A DNA stretch of 64,000 nucleotides from Streptomyces sp. NBC_01267 (lineage in GTDB: Bacteria > Actinomycetota > Actinomycetes > Streptomycetales > Streptomycetaceae), in NCBI RefSeq assembly GCF_036241575.1, contig NZ_CP108455.1:1874501-1938500 (forward strand). Reading direction: 5' to 3'. Shown in pieces: positions 52,556 to 63,231 of the stretch (the first letter of the stretch is position 1; each line of letters opens with the position of its first letter). The notes under the pieces were generated by a model. The model had not been told where the DNA came from and ran no database searches. It was given only the letters and a program-made list of their open reading frames with translations. A program made the position numbers and the translations under genes.

Positions 52556-53320
52556 ATGGACGGCATACGTTTCGCTTTCGGCACGCTCACGGCCCTTCCG
52601 GTCCGGGTGACGCGCTGGGACCGGGCGGCGGCCCGCTCCGGGATGGTCTGCGCCCCGCTGGCCGGGCTGGTCGTGGGGCTGGCCGCCGCCGCGCTCGGCG
52701 CTCTTCTGCTGCTGCTCGGCTCGGGCCCGCTGCTCGCCGCCGTGGCGAGTACGGCCGTACCCGCCGTCCTCACCCGCGGTCTGCATCTGGACGGTCTCGC
52801 GGACGTCGCCGACGGTCTGGGCAGCGCGAAACCGGCCGAGGACGCGCTGCGCGTCATGAAGCAGTCGGACATCGGCCCGTTCGGGGTGGTGACGCTGGTC
52901 CTGGTACTGCTGGCGCAGATCGCCGCGCTGACCCGGCTCTACGGGGACGGCTGGGCGTACGGCACGGCCGCCGCCGTCGTCGCCGCGCTCGCGGCCAGGG
53001 TGGCGCTGACGCTGGCCTGCCGCCGGGGCGTCCCCGCGGCACGGCCGGACGGGCTGGGCGCCGCGGTGGCCGGAACGGTGCCCCTGTGCACCGCGCTGGC
53101 CGTCGCCGCCGTGGTCACCGCGGCCGGCGCGGGGGCGGGGGCGCTCTTCGGTCCGTACGGCGCGCTGCGCCACGCGCTGGCCGTGATTCTCGCGCTCGGT
53201 GCGGCCCAACTCATGCTGCGGCACTGCGTGAAGCGCTTCGGCGGGGTGACCGGCGACGTGTTCGGCGCGCTGGCCGAGACGGCGGCGACCGCGGCCCTCG
53301 TGGTGCTGACGTTCGGCTGA
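52556..53320 (+). CDS. cobS: adenosylcobinamide-GDP ribazoletransferase (cobalamin synthase)
   Basis: 254 aa, polytopic membrane enzyme joining adenosylcobinamide-GDP with alpha-ribazole (phosphate) to give cobalamin. The family motif RGLHLDGLADVADGLGS is present, with further Asp-rich DIGPFGVV. The ATG is preceded by a TAACCT box (52543-52548) at 7 nt, supporting a leaderless start; GTGs at 52535 and 52538 are in frame but would lie on or before that box. Confidence 0.94.
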   Translation: MDGIRFAFGTLTALPVRVTRWDRAAARSGMVCAPLAGLVVGLAAAALGALLLLLGSGPLLAAVASTAVPAVLTRGLHLDGLADVADGLGSAKPAEDALRVMKQSDIGPFGVVTLVLVLLAQIAALTRLYGDGWAYGTAAAVVAALAARVALTLACRRGVPAARPDGLGAAVAGTVPLCTALAVAAVVTAAGAGAGALFGPYGALRHALAVILALGAAQLMLRHCVKRFGGVTGDVFGALAETAATAALVVLTFG

Positions 53321-53461
53321 GACCGGTCGGGCCCGGCACACCGATCCTGGCCGAAGGCGCAGCCCGCGTGGGCGATTTCCGTCACCGAGCGTAGGCTCTC
53401 GGGCGGAGCGGCCCCATCCATCGGCCACCGACAAACTCAACGGAAGCGAGATTTCACCACC

Positions 53462-54973
53462 GTGACTGCTCTCACTCTCAGCACGGCCGGCGCCGCGACG
53501 CTGCGCGCCGATGTCGTCGTCGTAGGCGTGGCGAAGGGCGCCAAGGGCCCCGTGGTCGCACCCGGCGCCGAAGCCGTGGACAAGGCGTTCGACGGAAAGC
53601 TCGCCGCCGTTCTGGAGACTCTCGGCGCCACCGGCGGCGAGGGCGAGGCGACCAAGGTCCCCGCGCCCGCCGGTCTCAAGGCCCCGCTCGTCCTGGCCGT
53701 CGGCCTCGGTGCCGTCCCCGGCAAGGACGAGGAGTACGACGAGGAGGCGCTGCGCCGCGCCGCCGGTGTCGCGGCCCGTACGCTGGTCGGCGCCAAGAAG
53801 GCCGCGTTCGCGCTGCCCGTCGGATCCGCCGAGGACGTCCAGGCGATCGGCGAGGGCGCGCTGCTCGGCTCGTACGCCTTCACCGCCTTCCAGTCCGTCG
53901 GCAAGGACGACAAGGGCCCGCTCGGCGAGGTCGCCCTGCTCGGTGCCAAGCCGCGCGACAAGGCGCACAAGGCCGCCGCCGAGCGCGCCGTGGCCGTGGC
54001 CGAGGAGATCAACCGCGCCCGCGACCTGGTCAACACCCCGCCGAACGAGCTGAACCCGGCCGCCTTCGCCGCTGTCGCCACCGCGGCCGGCAAGGAGCAC
54101 GGCATCAAGGTGCAGGTGCTCGACGAGAAGGCGCTCGCCAAGGGCGGCTTCGGCGGCATCCTCGGCGTCGGCGTCGGCTCGGAGGCCCCGCCGCGGCTGG
54201 TGAAGCTCTCGTACACGCACGCCAAGGCGGAGAAGTCGCTTGCCTTCGTCGGCAAGGGCATCACCTACGACTCGGGCGGCATCTCCCTCAAGCCGGCCGG
54301 TCACAACGAGACGATGAAGTGCGACATGGCCGGCGCCGCCGCCGTGTTCGCCGCCGTCGTCACCGCCGCGCGGCTCGGCCTCCAGGTCAACGTGACCGGC
54401 TGGCTGGCGCTCGCCGAGAACATGCCGTCGGGCTCCGCCACCCGCCCGGGTGACGTCCTGAACATGTACAGCGGCAAGACCGTCGAGGTCCTCAACACCG
54501 ACGCCGAGGGCCGTCTCGTCCTGGCCGACGCCCTGGCGAAGGCCTCCGAGGAGGCCCCGGACGCGATCGTCGACGTGGCGACCCTGACCGGCGCGATGAT
54601 GATGGCGCTGGGCAACCGCACCTTCGGCATCATGTCCAACGACGACGCCTTCCGCACCGAGCTGCACGAGATCTCGGAGGAGGTCGGCGAGCCGTCCTGG
54701 CCCATGCCGCTCCCCGCGCACCTGCGCAAGGCCATGGACTCCCCCACCGCCGACATCGCCAACATGGGCGAGCGGATGGGCGGCGGCCTGGTCGCCGGTC
54801 TGTTCCTCAAGGAGTTCGTGGGCGAGGGCATCACCTGGGCCCACCTCGACATCGCGGGCCCGGCGTTCAACGAGGCCGCTCCGTTCGGCTACACGCCCAA
54901 GGGCGGCACCGGCTCGGCGATCCGCACCCTGGTGCGCCTCGCGGAGCGCACCGCCGAGGGCGACCTCGGCTGA
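53462..54973 (+). CDS. pepA: leucyl aminopeptidase (M17)
   Basis: 503 aa. Two-metal aminopeptidase that removes N-terminal residues in the cytosol. Catalytic motifs: GKGITYDSGGISLKP (metal-binding Lys and Asp) and NTDAEGR (residues 345-351). The N-terminal macro-like domain occupies about 1-170. GTG start after GGAAGCGAG. A strong hairpin follows the stop. Confidence 0.96.
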   Translation: MTALTLSTAGAATLRADVVVVGVAKGAKGPVVAPGAEAVDKAFDGKLAAVLETLGATGGEGEATKVPAPAGLKAPLVLAVGLGAVPGKDEEYDEEALRRAAGVAARTLVGAKKAAFALPVGSAEDVQAIGEGALLGSYAFTAFQSVGKDDKGPLGEVALLGAKPRDKAHKAAAERAVAVAEEINRARDLVNTPPNELNPAAFAAVATAAGKEHGIKVQVLDEKALAKGGFGGILGVGVGSEAPPRLVKLSYTHAKAEKSLAFVGKGITYDSGGISLKPAGHNETMKCDMAGAAAVFAAVVTAARLGLQVNVTGWLALAENMPSGSATRPGDVLNMYSGKTVEVLNTDAEGRLVLADALAKASEEAPDAIVDVATLTGAMMMALGNRTFGIMSNDDAFRTELHEISEEVGEPSWPMPLPAHLRKAMDSPTADIANMGERMGGGLVAGLFLKEFVGEGITWAHLDIAGPAFNEAAPFGYTPKGGTGSAIRTLVRLAERTAEGDLG

Positions 54974-54991
54974 GCCGCACCACGCTTCATC

Positions 54992-55028
54992 CCGTACGGC
55001 CCCGGGCTCACCGCCCGGGGCCGTACGG
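54992..55028 (+). terminator. pepA terminator
   Basis: Perfect 15-bp arms (54992-55006 and 55014-55028) with a 7-nt loop, 18 nt after the pepA stop. Confidence 0.85.
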
Positions 55029-55278
55029 CTTTGCTCTGTCCTTGCCGGTGTTCGCCCTGAACGAAATCCGTACGTGCGTACGCCCGGGTGAGGCGCCCGG
55101 ACGGCGGATGGGACGTACCGCACTCCGGCCCGGCGTCCCGTCGGCCGCCGACAAGTGCGAAGATGGGTTCTCGGCAGGACAGGGCCCCCACCACAGGGCC
55201 GAATAAAAGCGGCCGTACACCCGCCGCCGCCCGGTCAGGGAAGACCGGCACCGGCGCACCATGCATGGAGGACGTGAC
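55029..55278 (+). other. region between the pepA terminator and lpd
   Basis: About 250 bp without a gene, presumably the lpd promoter region. A TACGTGCGTA palindrome near 55070-55083 and the lpd ribosome site at its end are the only features I can point to. Confidence 0.5.
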
Positions 55279-56667
55279 GTGGCGAACGACGCCAGCACCG
55301 TTTTCGACCTAGTGATTCTCGGCGGCGGTAGCGGCGGTTACGCCGCGGCGCTGCGCGGAGCGCAGCTGGGTCTGGACGTCGCCCTGATCGAGAAGAACAA
55401 GCTCGGCGGCACCTGCCTGCACAACGGCTGCATCCCCACGAAGGCCCTGCTGCACGCCGGCGAGATCGCCGACCAGGCGCGTGAGAGCGAGCAGTTCGGT
55501 GTCAAGGCCACTTTCGAGGGCATCGACATCGCAGGGGTCCACAAGTACAAGGACGATGTGATCGCGGGCCTCTACAAGGGTCTGCAGGGTCTGGTCGCCT
55601 CGCGCAAGGTGACCTACATCGAGGGTGAGGGGCGTCTCTCCTCCCCGACCTCCGTCGACGTCGACGGCCGCCGCATCCAGGGCCGTCACGTTCTCCTCGC
55701 CACCGGCTCCGTACCGAAGTCGCTGCCCGGCCTGGAGATCGACGGCAACCGCATCATCTCCTCGGACCACGCGCTGGTGCTGGACCGGGTCCCGGAGTCG
55801 GCCATCATCCTGGGCGGCGGCGTCATCGGCGTCGAGTTCGCCTCGGCGTGGAAGTCCTTCGGCACCGACGTGACCATCGTCGAGGGCCTGAAGCACCTCG
55901 TGCCGGTCGAGGACGAGAACAGCTCGAAGCTCCTGGAGCGCGCGTTCCGCAAGCGCGGCATCAAGTTCAACCTGGGCACCTTCTTCCAGAAGGCCGAGTA
56001 CACCGGGAACGGCGTCAAGGTCACCCTGGCGGACGGCAAGGAGTTCGAGGCCGAGGTGCTGCTCGTGGCCATCGGCCGCGGACCGGTCTCGCAGGGCCTC
56101 GGTTACGAGGAGCAGGGCGTCGCGATGGACCGCGGCTACGTCCTGGTCGACGAGTACATGCGCACCAACGTCGAGACCATCTCGGCCGTCGGTGACCTGG
56201 CCCCGACCCTCCAGCTCGCGCACGTCGGCTTCGCCGAGGGCATCCTGGTGGCCGAGCGGCTGGCCGGTCTGAAGACCGTGCCGATCGACTACGACGGTGT
56301 GCCGAAGGTGACGTACTGCCACCCCGAGGTCGCGTCCGTGGGCCTGTCCGAGGCCAAGGCCAAGGAGATCTACGGCGCCGACAAGGTCGTCGCGCTGAAG
56401 TACAACCTGGCCGGCAACGGCAGGAGCAAGATCCTCAAGACGTCGGGCGAGGTCAAGCTCGTCCAGGTCAAGGACGGTGCCGTCGTCGGCGTCCACATGG
56501 TCGGTGACCGTATGGGCGAGCAGGTCGGCGAAGCCCAGCTGATCTACAACTGGGAGGCTCTCCCCGCCGAGGTCGCGCAGCTCATCCACGCGCACCCGAC
56601 GCAGAGCGAGGCGCTCGGCGAGGCCCACCTGGCGCTCGCGGGCAAGCCGCTGCACTCCCACGACTAG
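55279..56667 (+). CDS. lpdA: dihydrolipoyl dehydrogenase (E3)
   Basis: 462 aa FAD enzyme that reoxidises dihydrolipoyl groups of 2-oxoacid dehydrogenases with NAD. FAD loop [11 protein letters not shown] near residue 12; redox disulfide GGTCLHNGC (Cys46, Cys51); NAD loop [14 protein letters not shown]-terminal HAHPTQSE with the catalytic His-Glu. The GTG start has GGAGG 7 nt upstream; the ATG 18 nt earlier lies before the ribosome site. It is 71 nt before the E2 gene. Confidence 0.96.
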   Translation: MANDASTVFDLVILGGGSGGYAAALRGAQLGLDVALIEKNKLGGTCLHNGCIPTKALLHAGEIADQARESEQFGVKATFEGIDIAGVHKYKDDVIAGLYKGLQGLVASRKVTYIEGEGRLSSPTSVDVDGRRIQGRHVLLATGSVPKSLPGLEIDGNRIISSDHALVLDRVPESAIILGGGVIGVEFASAWKSFGTDVTIVEGLKHLVPVEDENSSKLLERAFRKRGIKFNLGTFFQKAEYTGNGVKVTLADGKEFEAEVLLVAIGRGPVSQGLGYEEQGVAMDRGYVLVDEYMRTNVETISAVGDLAPTLQLAHVGFAEGILVAERLAGLKTVPIDYDGVPKVTYCHPEVASVGLSEAKAKEIYGADKVVALKYNLAGNGRSKILKTSGEVKLVQVKDGAVVGVHMVGDRMGEQVGEAQLIYNWEALPAEVAQLIHAHPTQSEALGEAHLALAGKPLHSHD

Positions 56668-56738
56668 TAGCCAGTAGGGGCGCAAGCCCCAGGGCCGCGA
56701 CGACCATTCCGCATTTTCCGATAGGAGCAACTGAAACC

Positions 56739-58493
56739 ATGTCGGTTTCCGTAACCCTGCCGGCGCTCGGCGAGAGCGTCACCGAGGGCACCGTCACCCG
56801 CTGGCTCAAGGCCGAGGGCGAGCGCGTCGAGGCCGACGAGCCGCTGCTGGAGGTCTCGACCGACAAGGTCGACACCGAGATCCCCTCGCCGGTCGCCGGT
56901 GTTCTGGCCGCCATCAAGGTCGCTGAGGACGAGACCGTCGAGGTCGGCGCCGAGCTCGCCGTCATCGACGACGGCACGGGCGCGCCCGTTGCCGCCCCGG
57001 CCCCGGCCGCCGCTGCGGCTCCGGCCGCTGTCCCCGCCCCCATCGCCGAGGTTCCGGCCCCGGTCGCCGAGGCTCCGGCCACGGCTCCGGCGCCCCCCGC
57101 CGGTGCCGCCGAGGGCACCGACGTCGTCCTTCCCGCGCTCGGTGAGAGCGTCACCGAGGGCACCGTCACCCGCTGGCTCAAGGAAGTCGGCGACGACGTC
57201 GCCGAGGACGAGCCGCTGCTGGAGGTCTCGACCGACAAGGTCGACACCGAGATCCCCTCGCCCGTCGCCGGCACCCTGCTGGAGATCCTGGTCGCCGAGG
57301 ACGAGACCGCCGAGGTCGGCGCCCGGCTCGCCGTGGTCGGCGCGAAGGGTGCGGCCCCGGCCGCCGCCCCCGCTGCCGCTCCGGCCCCGGTCGCTGCTCC
57401 GGCGCCCGCCCCCGCCGCTCCGGCTCCGGCTCCGGCCCCCGCGCCCGTCCAGCAGGCCCCGGCTCCGGCCGCGCCCGCTGCCCCGGCCGCTCCGGCGCCC
57501 GCCCCGGCTCCGGTCGCCGCTCCGGCCCCCGTCACCCCGGCCCCGGCTCCTGCCGTGACCACCGGTGACGACGGTGCGTACGTGACCCCCCTGGTGCGCA
57601 AGCTCGCCGGCGAGAGCGGCGTGGACCTGGGCTCGGTCAAGGGCACCGGCGTCGGTGGCCGTATCCGCAAGCAGGACGTCATCAGCGCCGCGGAGGCCGC
57701 CAAGGCCGCCGCGCCCGCACCGACCGCCGCCGCTCCGGCCGCCGCCAAGGCGCCGAAGCTGGAGGTCTCGCCGCTGCGCGGCCAGACCGTCAAGATGACC
57801 CGGATGCGCAAGGTCATCGGCGAGAACATGATGAAGGCCCTGCACACGCAGGCGCAGCTCACCTCGGTCGTCGAGGTGGACATCACCAAGCTGATGAAGC
57901 TGCGCAACCAGGCCAAGGAAGGCTTCGCCGCCCGTGAGGGCGTCAAGCTGTCCCCGATGCCGTTCTTCGTCAAGGCCGCCGCCCAGGCGCTGAAGGCCCA
58001 CCCGGTCGTCAACGCCCGGATCAACGACGACGAGGGCACGATCACCTACTTCGACACCGAGAACATCGGTATCGCGGTGGACTCCGAGAAGGGTCTGATG
58101 ACCCCGGTCATCAAGGACGCGGGCGACCTCAACCTCGCCGGTATCTCCAAGAAGACCGCGGAGCTGGCGGGCAAGGTCCGTTCCAGCAAGATCAGCCCGG
58201 ACGAGCTGTCCGGTGCGACCTTCACGATCAGCAACACCGGTTCGCGCGGTGCGCTGTTCGACACCGTCATCGTCCCGCCGAACCAGGCAGCCATCCTGGG
58301 CATCGGCGCGACCGTCAAGCGTCCGGCCGTCATCGAGACCGCCGAGGGCACCGTCATCGGCGTCCGCGACATGACGTACCTGGCCCTCTCCTACGACCAC
58401 CGCCTGGTGGACGGCGCCGACGCGGCCCGTTACCTGACGACGGTCAAGGCGATCCTGGAGGCCGGCGAGTTCGAGGTCGAGCTCGGCCTGTAA
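56739..58493 (+). CDS. sucB: dihydrolipoyl acyltransferase (E2) with two lipoyl domains
   Basis: 584 aa. Two lipoyl domains have lipoylated Lys43 and Lys167 in STDKVDTE, separated by Ala/Pro linkers. A peripheral-subunit-binding domain lies near 280-316 ([24 protein letters not shown]). The catalytic core ends with [14 protein letters not shown]. It is usually named SucB (2-oxoglutarate dehydrogenase E2), but with lpd and aceE as neighbours and no other E2 here it may serve pyruvate dehydrogenase, as DlaT does in Mycobacterium tuberculosis. Shine-Dalgarno ATAGGAG. Confidence 0.94.
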   Translation: MSVSVTLPALGESVTEGTVTRWLKAEGERVEADEPLLEVSTDKVDTEIPSPVAGVLAAIKVAEDETVEVGAELAVIDDGTGAPVAAPAPAAAAAPAAVPAPIAEVPAPVAEAPATAPAPPAGAAEGTDVVLPALGESVTEGTVTRWLKEVGDDVAEDEPLLEVSTDKVDTEIPSPVAGTLLEILVAEDETAEVGARLAVVGAKGAAPAAAPAAAPAPVAAPAPAPAAPAPAPAPAPVQQAPAPAAPAAPAAPAPAPAPVAAPAPVTPAPAPAVTTGDDGAYVTPLVRKLAGESGVDLGSVKGTGVGGRIRKQDVISAAEAAKAAAPAPTAAAPAAAKAPKLEVSPLRGQTVKMTRMRKVIGENMMKALHTQAQLTSVVEVDITKLMKLRNQAKEGFAAREGVKLSPMPFFVKAAAQALKAHPVVNARINDDEGTITYFDTENIGIAVDSEKGLMTPVIKDAGDLNLAGISKKTAELAGKVRSSKISPDELSGATFTISNTGSRGALFDTVIVPPNQAAILGIGATVKRPAVIETAEGTVIGVRDMTYLALSYDHRLVDGADAARYLTTVKAILEAGEFEVELGL

Positions 58494-58507
58494 CCAGCCT
58501 CACCTGT

Positions 58508-58544
58508 GGCGCCCCCGTCCGGATCACTTCCGGGCGGGGGCGCC
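58508..58544 (+). terminator. terminator of lpd-sucB
   Basis: 16-bp arms with one G-T pair (58508-58523 and 58529-58544), 5-nt loop, 15 nt past the E2 stop. Confidence 0.8.
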
Positions 58545-58616
58545 GCCGTATTGTCATGGGGGGCTTGGTCCGTGTGGCCGGCCCACCCCGACCAATACGG
58601 TCCGAAGGAGCACACA

Positions 58617-59240
58617 TTGACGCCGCCCGTCATCCACTCCCTGCGCGAACAGATTCGCGAGCACATCGTGGAGGGGATCGTCAGCGGGCGTTGGAAGCCC
58701 GGCGAACGGATCGTGGAGCGGCGGATCGCGGTCGAGCTGGAGGTCAGCCAGACGCCCGTACGGGAGGCGCTGCGCGAGCTGGAGACGCTGCGGCTCATCG
58801 AGTCGGCCCCCAACAAGGGCGTGCGCGTACGGAATTTGACCGCGGCCGACCTGGAGGAGAGCTATCCGGTCCGGGCCGGTCTGGAACAGATCGCGGCCGA
58901 GCTGGCCGTCGACCGGCTGGCCGCCGACGTGTCCGCCCTGGAGCCGTCGGTCGCCGCGCTGTACCTGGCCGACCGTACGGGCGACAGCGCAGCCCAGGTC
59001 AGGCACACGGTGGCCTTCCACCGGGAGCTGGTGCGGGCGGCCGGGAACGGCGTCCTGCTGCACACCTGGGAGTCGCTGGGCATCGAGGTGTTCACGGCGC
59101 TGTCGATCCGCTGGCTGGGGACCGTGCAGAAGTCGTACGCGGAGGAGCACGAGGCCCTGGTCGAGGCGTTCCGGCGACGGGATCCGCAGATCGGCCCGCT
59201 GGTGAAGGACCATGTGCTCGGATGTGCGCCGAGAGCCTAG
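58617..59240 (+). CDS. GntR/FCD-family transcriptional regulator
   Basis: 207 aa from a TTG with GAAGGAG 6 nt upstream. The N-terminal winged helix (about 5-70) reads LREQIREHIVEGIVSGRWKPGERI through TPVREALRELETLRLI, and the C-terminal FCD effector domain (about 78-200) has RAGLEQIAAEL and FHRELVRAAGN. FadR-type regulators bind small acids. Position between E2 and aceE, in the same direction, suggests control of aceE through the palindrome in its promoter (inference); PdhR of E. coli is a known GntR regulator of pdh. Confidence 0.92.
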   Translation: MTPPVIHSLREQIREHIVEGIVSGRWKPGERIVERRIAVELEVSQTPVREALRELETLRLIESAPNKGVRVRNLTAADLEESYPVRAGLEQIAAELAVDRLAADVSALEPSVAALYLADRTGDSAAQVRHTVAFHRELVRAAGNGVLLHTWESLGIEVFTALSIRWLGTVQKSYAEEHEALVEAFRRRDPQIGPLVKDHVLGCAPRA

Positions 59241-59330
59241 TCGGAGCGGGTTTTTGCGGCACCGCGTGCCCCAGTTCGTGACACCCCATGCCGACTTTTT
59301 ACTTTACGGAAAGATTTTCCCTTCAACCCT

Positions 59331-59360
59331 TTGATCGATCATCGATCAGCGACTTAGAGT
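59331..59360 (+). promoter_or_regulatory. aceE promoter with perfect 17-bp operator-like palindrome
   Basis: TTGATC (59331-59336) and TAGAGT (59355-59360), 18 nt apart, form a good -35/-10 pair in a locally AT-rich stretch. TGATCGATCATCGATCA (59332-59348) is a perfect palindrome covering the -35 and part of the spacer, the classic place for a repressor. The adjacent GntR protein is the obvious candidate. Confidence 0.7.
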
Positions 59361-59446
59361 CTCCGGAGGGCTTCACCCAGCCCGTCGCCCTGTCCTGCCA
59401 GACCGGGCCCTTCTACACCCCCTGTTCTGTCCGGAAGGCGGCGATC

Positions 59447-62110
59447 ATGACCGACCCCGTAGGCAAGCTTCCGAGCGAGCTGGACCAGCTCCCGGACCGC
59501 GACCCCGAGGAGACCGCTGAATGGGCGGCCTCCCTCGATGCCGTCACCAAGGCCGCCGGCCCCCACCGTGCCGCATATCTGATGCGCCGCACGCTGCAGC
59601 GGGCCGACGGTGCAGGTCTCGCACTGCCCAAGCTGCTTGAGACCGACTACGTCAACACCATTCCCACCTCCGCCGAGCCCGCCTTCGACGGCGACCTGGC
59701 GATGGAGAGCCGGATCACCGCCTGGAACCGCTGGAACGCGGCGGCGATGGTCACCCGTGGCTCCCGCTTCGGCGTCGGCGGCCACATCGCCACCTTCGCC
59801 TCGGCCGCCTGGCTGTACGAGACCGGCTTCAACCACTTCTTCCACGGCAAGGAGGGCGGCTCCGGCGACCAGCTCTACATCCAGGGCCACGCGTCGCCCG
59901 GCATATACGCCCGCGCCTTCCTCGACGGACGGCTGAGCGAGCAGCAGCTCGACAACTTCCGCCAGGAGGCCGGCGGCGACGGTCTGCCGTCCTACCCGCA
60001 CCCGCGCCGGCTGCCCTGGCTCTGGGAGTTCCCCACCGTCTCGATGGGCCTGGGCCCGATCTCCTCGATCTACCAGGCGCGCTTCAACCGCTACCTGTCC
60101 GGTCGCGGCATCAAGGACACCTCGGACTCGCACGTCTGGGCGTTCCTGGGCGACGGCGAGATGGACGAGCCCGAGTCGACGACCGCGCTCACCCTGGCGG
60201 CGCGTGAGGGTCTCGACAACCTGACCTTCGTCATCAACTGCAACCTGCAGCGCCTCGACGGCCCGGTCCGCGCCAACTTCCGTGTCGTGCAGGAGCTGGA
60301 AGCCCTGTTCCGCGGGGCCGGCTGGAACGTCGTCAAGACGCTCTGGGGTTCCGCCTGGGACGAGCTGTTCCAGCTCGACACCACGGGTGCGCTGATCCGC
60401 CGCCTGCGCGAGGTGCCGGACGCGCAGTTCCAGACGTACGCGACGCGCGACGTGGCCTACATCCGCCAGCACTTCTTCGGCGCCGAGCCCGCGCTCGCCG
60501 AGCTGGCGAAGCTGCTCACCGACGCGAAGATCGCCGAGTGTTTCCACACCTCGCGCGGCGGCCACGAGGCCCGCAAGGTGTATGCGGCGTACAAGGCGGC
60601 CCTGGAGTTCAAGGGCGCGCCGACCGTGATCCTCGCGCAGACCGTGAAGGGCTACACGCTCGGCGAGGGCTTCGAGTCCCGCAACGCCAACCACCAGATG
60701 AAGAAGCTGGACGGCAAGCAGTTCCGCGCGATGCGGGACCTGCTGGAGCTGCCGATCCCGGACTCGAAGCTGGACGAGAGCCTGGTGCCTTACGGCCACC
60801 CGGGCGCCGACTCCCCCGAGGTCCGTTACCTCCAGGAGCGCCGTGCCGAGCTGGGCGGCCCCGCCCCGGCCCGCCGGGTGCACCAGGTGGTCCTGCCGGA
60901 GCCCGAGGAGCGTGCCTTCAAGGCCCTCATCAAGGGTTCGGGCCAGCAGGAGATGGCCACCACCATGGCCTTCGTCCGGCTGATGAAGGACCTGATGCGG
61001 GACAAGCAGACCGGCAAGCGCTGGGTGCCGATCGTTCCCGACGAGGCCCGTACGTTCGGCATGGAGTCGCTGTTCCCGTCGGCGGGCATCTACTCGCCGC
61101 TCGGCCAGACCTACGACGCGGTCGACCGCGACCAGCTGATGTACTACAAGGAAGCCTCCGACGGCCAGATCCTCAACGAGGGGATCACCGAGGCCGGCGC
61201 CATGGCCGACTTCGTCGCCGCCGCCACGTCGTACGCGACGCACGGCGAGCCGATGATCCCCTTCTACATCTTCTACTCGATGTTCGGCTGGCAGCGCACC
61301 GCGGACCAGATGTGGCAGCTCGCCGACCAGCTCGGCCGGGGCTTCATCGTCGGCGCCACCGCGGGCCGCACCACCCTGACCGGTGAGGGGCTCCAGCACG
61401 CGGACGGCCACTCGCACCTGATCGCCTCGACCAACCCGGCGTCGCTCAACTACGACCCGGCGTTCGCGTTCGAGATCGCGGTGATCGTCAAGGACGGTCT
61501 GCGCCGGATGTACGGCCCGGACGCGGAGAACGTCTTCTACTACCTGACGGTCTACAACGAGCCGAAGCAGCAGCCCGCGATGCCCGAGGGCGTCGAGGAG
61601 GGCATCCGCCGCGGCCTGTACCGCTTCAAGGAGGGCACGGCAGCCGCGGGCGCCCCGCGCATGCAGCTGCTCGCCTCCGGTACGGCGATCCACTGGGCGC
61701 TGGAGGCGCAGGAACTGCTCGCCGCCGACTGGGGTGTCACGGCCGATGTCTGGTCCGCGACCTCCTGGGGCGAGCTGCGCCGGGACGCGCTGGCAGCCGA
61801 CGAGGCGCTGCTCCGCGGCGAGCAGCGCACGCCGTACGTCACCCAGGCCCTGTCCGGTGCCCCGGGTCCGGTGCTCGCGGTGAGCGACTGGATGCGGCAG
61901 GTTCCCGACCAGATCAGCCAGTGGGTCGAGCAGGACTGGATGTCGCTCGGCACGGACGGCTTCGGCCTGTCGGACACCCGTGAGGCGGCCCGCCGCCACT
62001 TCGGTGTCGACGCGCAGTCGATCGTGGTCGCGGCGCTGGCCTCGCTGGCCAAGCGCGGCGAGGTCCCGGTCTCGGCCGTGAAGGAAGCCCGCGAGCGCTA
62101 CGGCGTGTGA
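59447..62110 (+). CDS. aceE: pyruvate dehydrogenase E1, homodimeric type
   Basis: 887 aa, the size of homodimeric AceE. It decarboxylates pyruvate with thiamine diphosphate and acetylates the E2 lipoyl group. The ThDP motif [10 protein letters not shown]...NLQRLDGPV is clear, with [25 protein letters not shown] and [10 protein letters not shown] segments. The ATG is preceded by GGAAGG; the frame is open about 50 codons further upstream through the promoter, which is not coding. It follows the GntR gene. Confidence 0.97.
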   Translation: MTDPVGKLPSELDQLPDRDPEETAEWAASLDAVTKAAGPHRAAYLMRRTLQRADGAGLALPKLLETDYVNTIPTSAEPAFDGDLAMESRITAWNRWNAAAMVTRGSRFGVGGHIATFASAAWLYETGFNHFFHGKEGGSGDQLYIQGHASPGIYARAFLDGRLSEQQLDNFRQEAGGDGLPSYPHPRRLPWLWEFPTVSMGLGPISSIYQARFNRYLSGRGIKDTSDSHVWAFLGDGEMDEPESTTALTLAAREGLDNLTFVINCNLQRLDGPVRANFRVVQELEALFRGAGWNVVKTLWGSAWDELFQLDTTGALIRRLREVPDAQFQTYATRDVAYIRQHFFGAEPALAELAKLLTDAKIAECFHTSRGGHEARKVYAAYKAALEFKGAPTVILAQTVKGYTLGEGFESRNANHQMKKLDGKQFRAMRDLLELPIPDSKLDESLVPYGHPGADSPEVRYLQERRAELGGPAPARRVHQVVLPEPEERAFKALIKGSGQQEMATTMAFVRLMKDLMRDKQTGKRWVPIVPDEARTFGMESLFPSAGIYSPLGQTYDAVDRDQLMYYKEASDGQILNEGITEAGAMADFVAAATSYATHGEPMIPFYIFYSMFGWQRTADQMWQLADQLGRGFIVGATAGRTTLTGEGLQHADGHSHLIASTNPASLNYDPAFAFEIAVIVKDGLRRMYGPDAENVFYYLTVYNEPKQQPAMPEGVEEGIRRGLYRFKEGTAAAGAPRMQLLASGTAIHWALEAQELLAADWGVTADVWSATSWGELRRDALAADEALLRGEQRTPYVTQALSGAPGPVLAVSDWMRQVPDQISQWVEQDWMSLGTDGFGLSDTREAARRHFGVDAQSIVVAALASLAKRGEVPVSAVKEARERYGV

Positions 62111-62153
62111 CGCCCCTGGGGCGTTGTCAGTGGCGGCGTGCATGCTGGGGGGC

Positions 62154-63215
62154 ATGCGCGCTGCCCGTCTGATCAAGATGGTGCTCCTGCTCCAGTCCCG
62201 GCCGCTGATGAAGGCGGCCGAGCTGGCGCAGGAGCTCGATGTGTCCGAGCGCACCGTCACCCGGGACGCCCTCGCCCTCTCGGCGGCGGGCGTCCCCGTG
62301 TACGCGGAGCGCGGCCGGGCCGGTGGCTACCGGCTGGTCGGCGGGTACCGCACCGGGCTGACCGGCCTGGCCCGCACCGAGGCCGAGGCGCTCTTCCTCT
62401 CCGGACTGCCCGGCCCGCTGCGGGAGATGGGCCTGGGCGACGCCGCTTCGGCCGCCCGGCTGAAAGTGTCCGCGGCCCTCCTCCCCTCCTTGCGTGACGC
62501 CCCGGCGTCCGCGGCGCAGCGCTTCCACCTGGACGCTCCGGGCTGGTACCAGGAGCCGCCGACCCCGGAGCTGCTGCCCGCGCTGGCCGACGCCGTCTGG
62601 GCCGACCGGCGGATCTCCGCGCGCTACCGCCGCCGGGACGGCTCGGAGGTGGAGCGGACGCTGGAGCCGTACGGGCTCGTGCTGAAGGCGGGCGTCTGGT
62701 ACGTCTGCGCGCACGCGGCCGGGGGCTCCGGTAACGCCGGTAACCCCGACCGTCCGGGATCCACAGCAGACTCCGGCACCTCCGAGCCTCCCGGCCCTCC
62801 CGGGGACTCCGCGGAGTTCCGCGTCTACCGCATCGACCGCTTCACCGCGGTGGTGCCGTACGGTGACGACCGCTTCGTCCGCGACGAGGACTTCGACCTG
62901 CCCGGCTTCTGGGAGGCGCGGGCCGCCGGGTTCGCGCGGTCGCTGCTCCGGGCCGAGGTGCGGGTGCGGCTCTCGCCATCGGGCGCGGCGAGGCTCCCGT
63001 ACGTGGCGGACCGCTCGGCGGCCCGCCAGGCACTCACCACCGCCGCCCCGGCCGACCCGGCGGGCCGGGTGACGCTGGTGCTCCCGGTGGAGTCCCTGGA
63101 GGTGGCGTACGGGCAACTGCTCGCCCTCGGGCCCGAGGTGGAGGTCCTGGATCCACCGGAGCTGCGCGAGCGGTTCGTAGAAGCGGCGGGACGGTCGGCG
63201 GAACTGTACGGGTGA
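62154..63215 (+). CDS. WYL-domain transcriptional regulator (YafY type)
   Basis: 353 aa. The N-terminal DeoR-like helix-turn-helix (about 3-60) reads RLIKMVLLLQSRPLMKAAELAQEL through SERTVTRDALAL, and the middle WYL domain has TLEPYGLVLKAGVWYVCAH. A Gly/Pro/Ser insert (about 190-225) interrupts it. The C-terminal WCX extension follows. WYL domains bind nucleic acids or nucleotides in several DNA-damage and defence systems; no such partner is next to it here. A CATGCT box lies 7 nt before the ATG, with no Shine-Dalgarno. Confidence 0.92.
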   Translation: MRAARLIKMVLLLQSRPLMKAAELAQELDVSERTVTRDALALSAAGVPVYAERGRAGGYRLVGGYRTGLTGLARTEAEALFLSGLPGPLREMGLGDAASAARLKVSAALLPSLRDAPASAAQRFHLDAPGWYQEPPTPELLPALADAVWADRRISARYRRRDGSEVERTLEPYGLVLKAGVWYVCAHAAGGSGNAGNPDRPGSTADSGTSEPPGPPGDSAEFRVYRIDRFTAVVPYGDDRFVRDEDFDLPGFWEARAAGFARSLLRAEVRVRLSPSGAARLPYVADRSAARQALTTAAPADPAGRVTLVLPVESLEVAYGQLLALGPEVEVLDPPELRERFVEAAGRSAELYG

Positions 63216-63231
63216 ACTGCGCGGACGAGCC

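Noticed and set aside
59354..62260. 968-codon minus-strand frame across aceE
   Set aside because: Antisense shadow of aceE, which has intact ThDP motifs and its own promoter.
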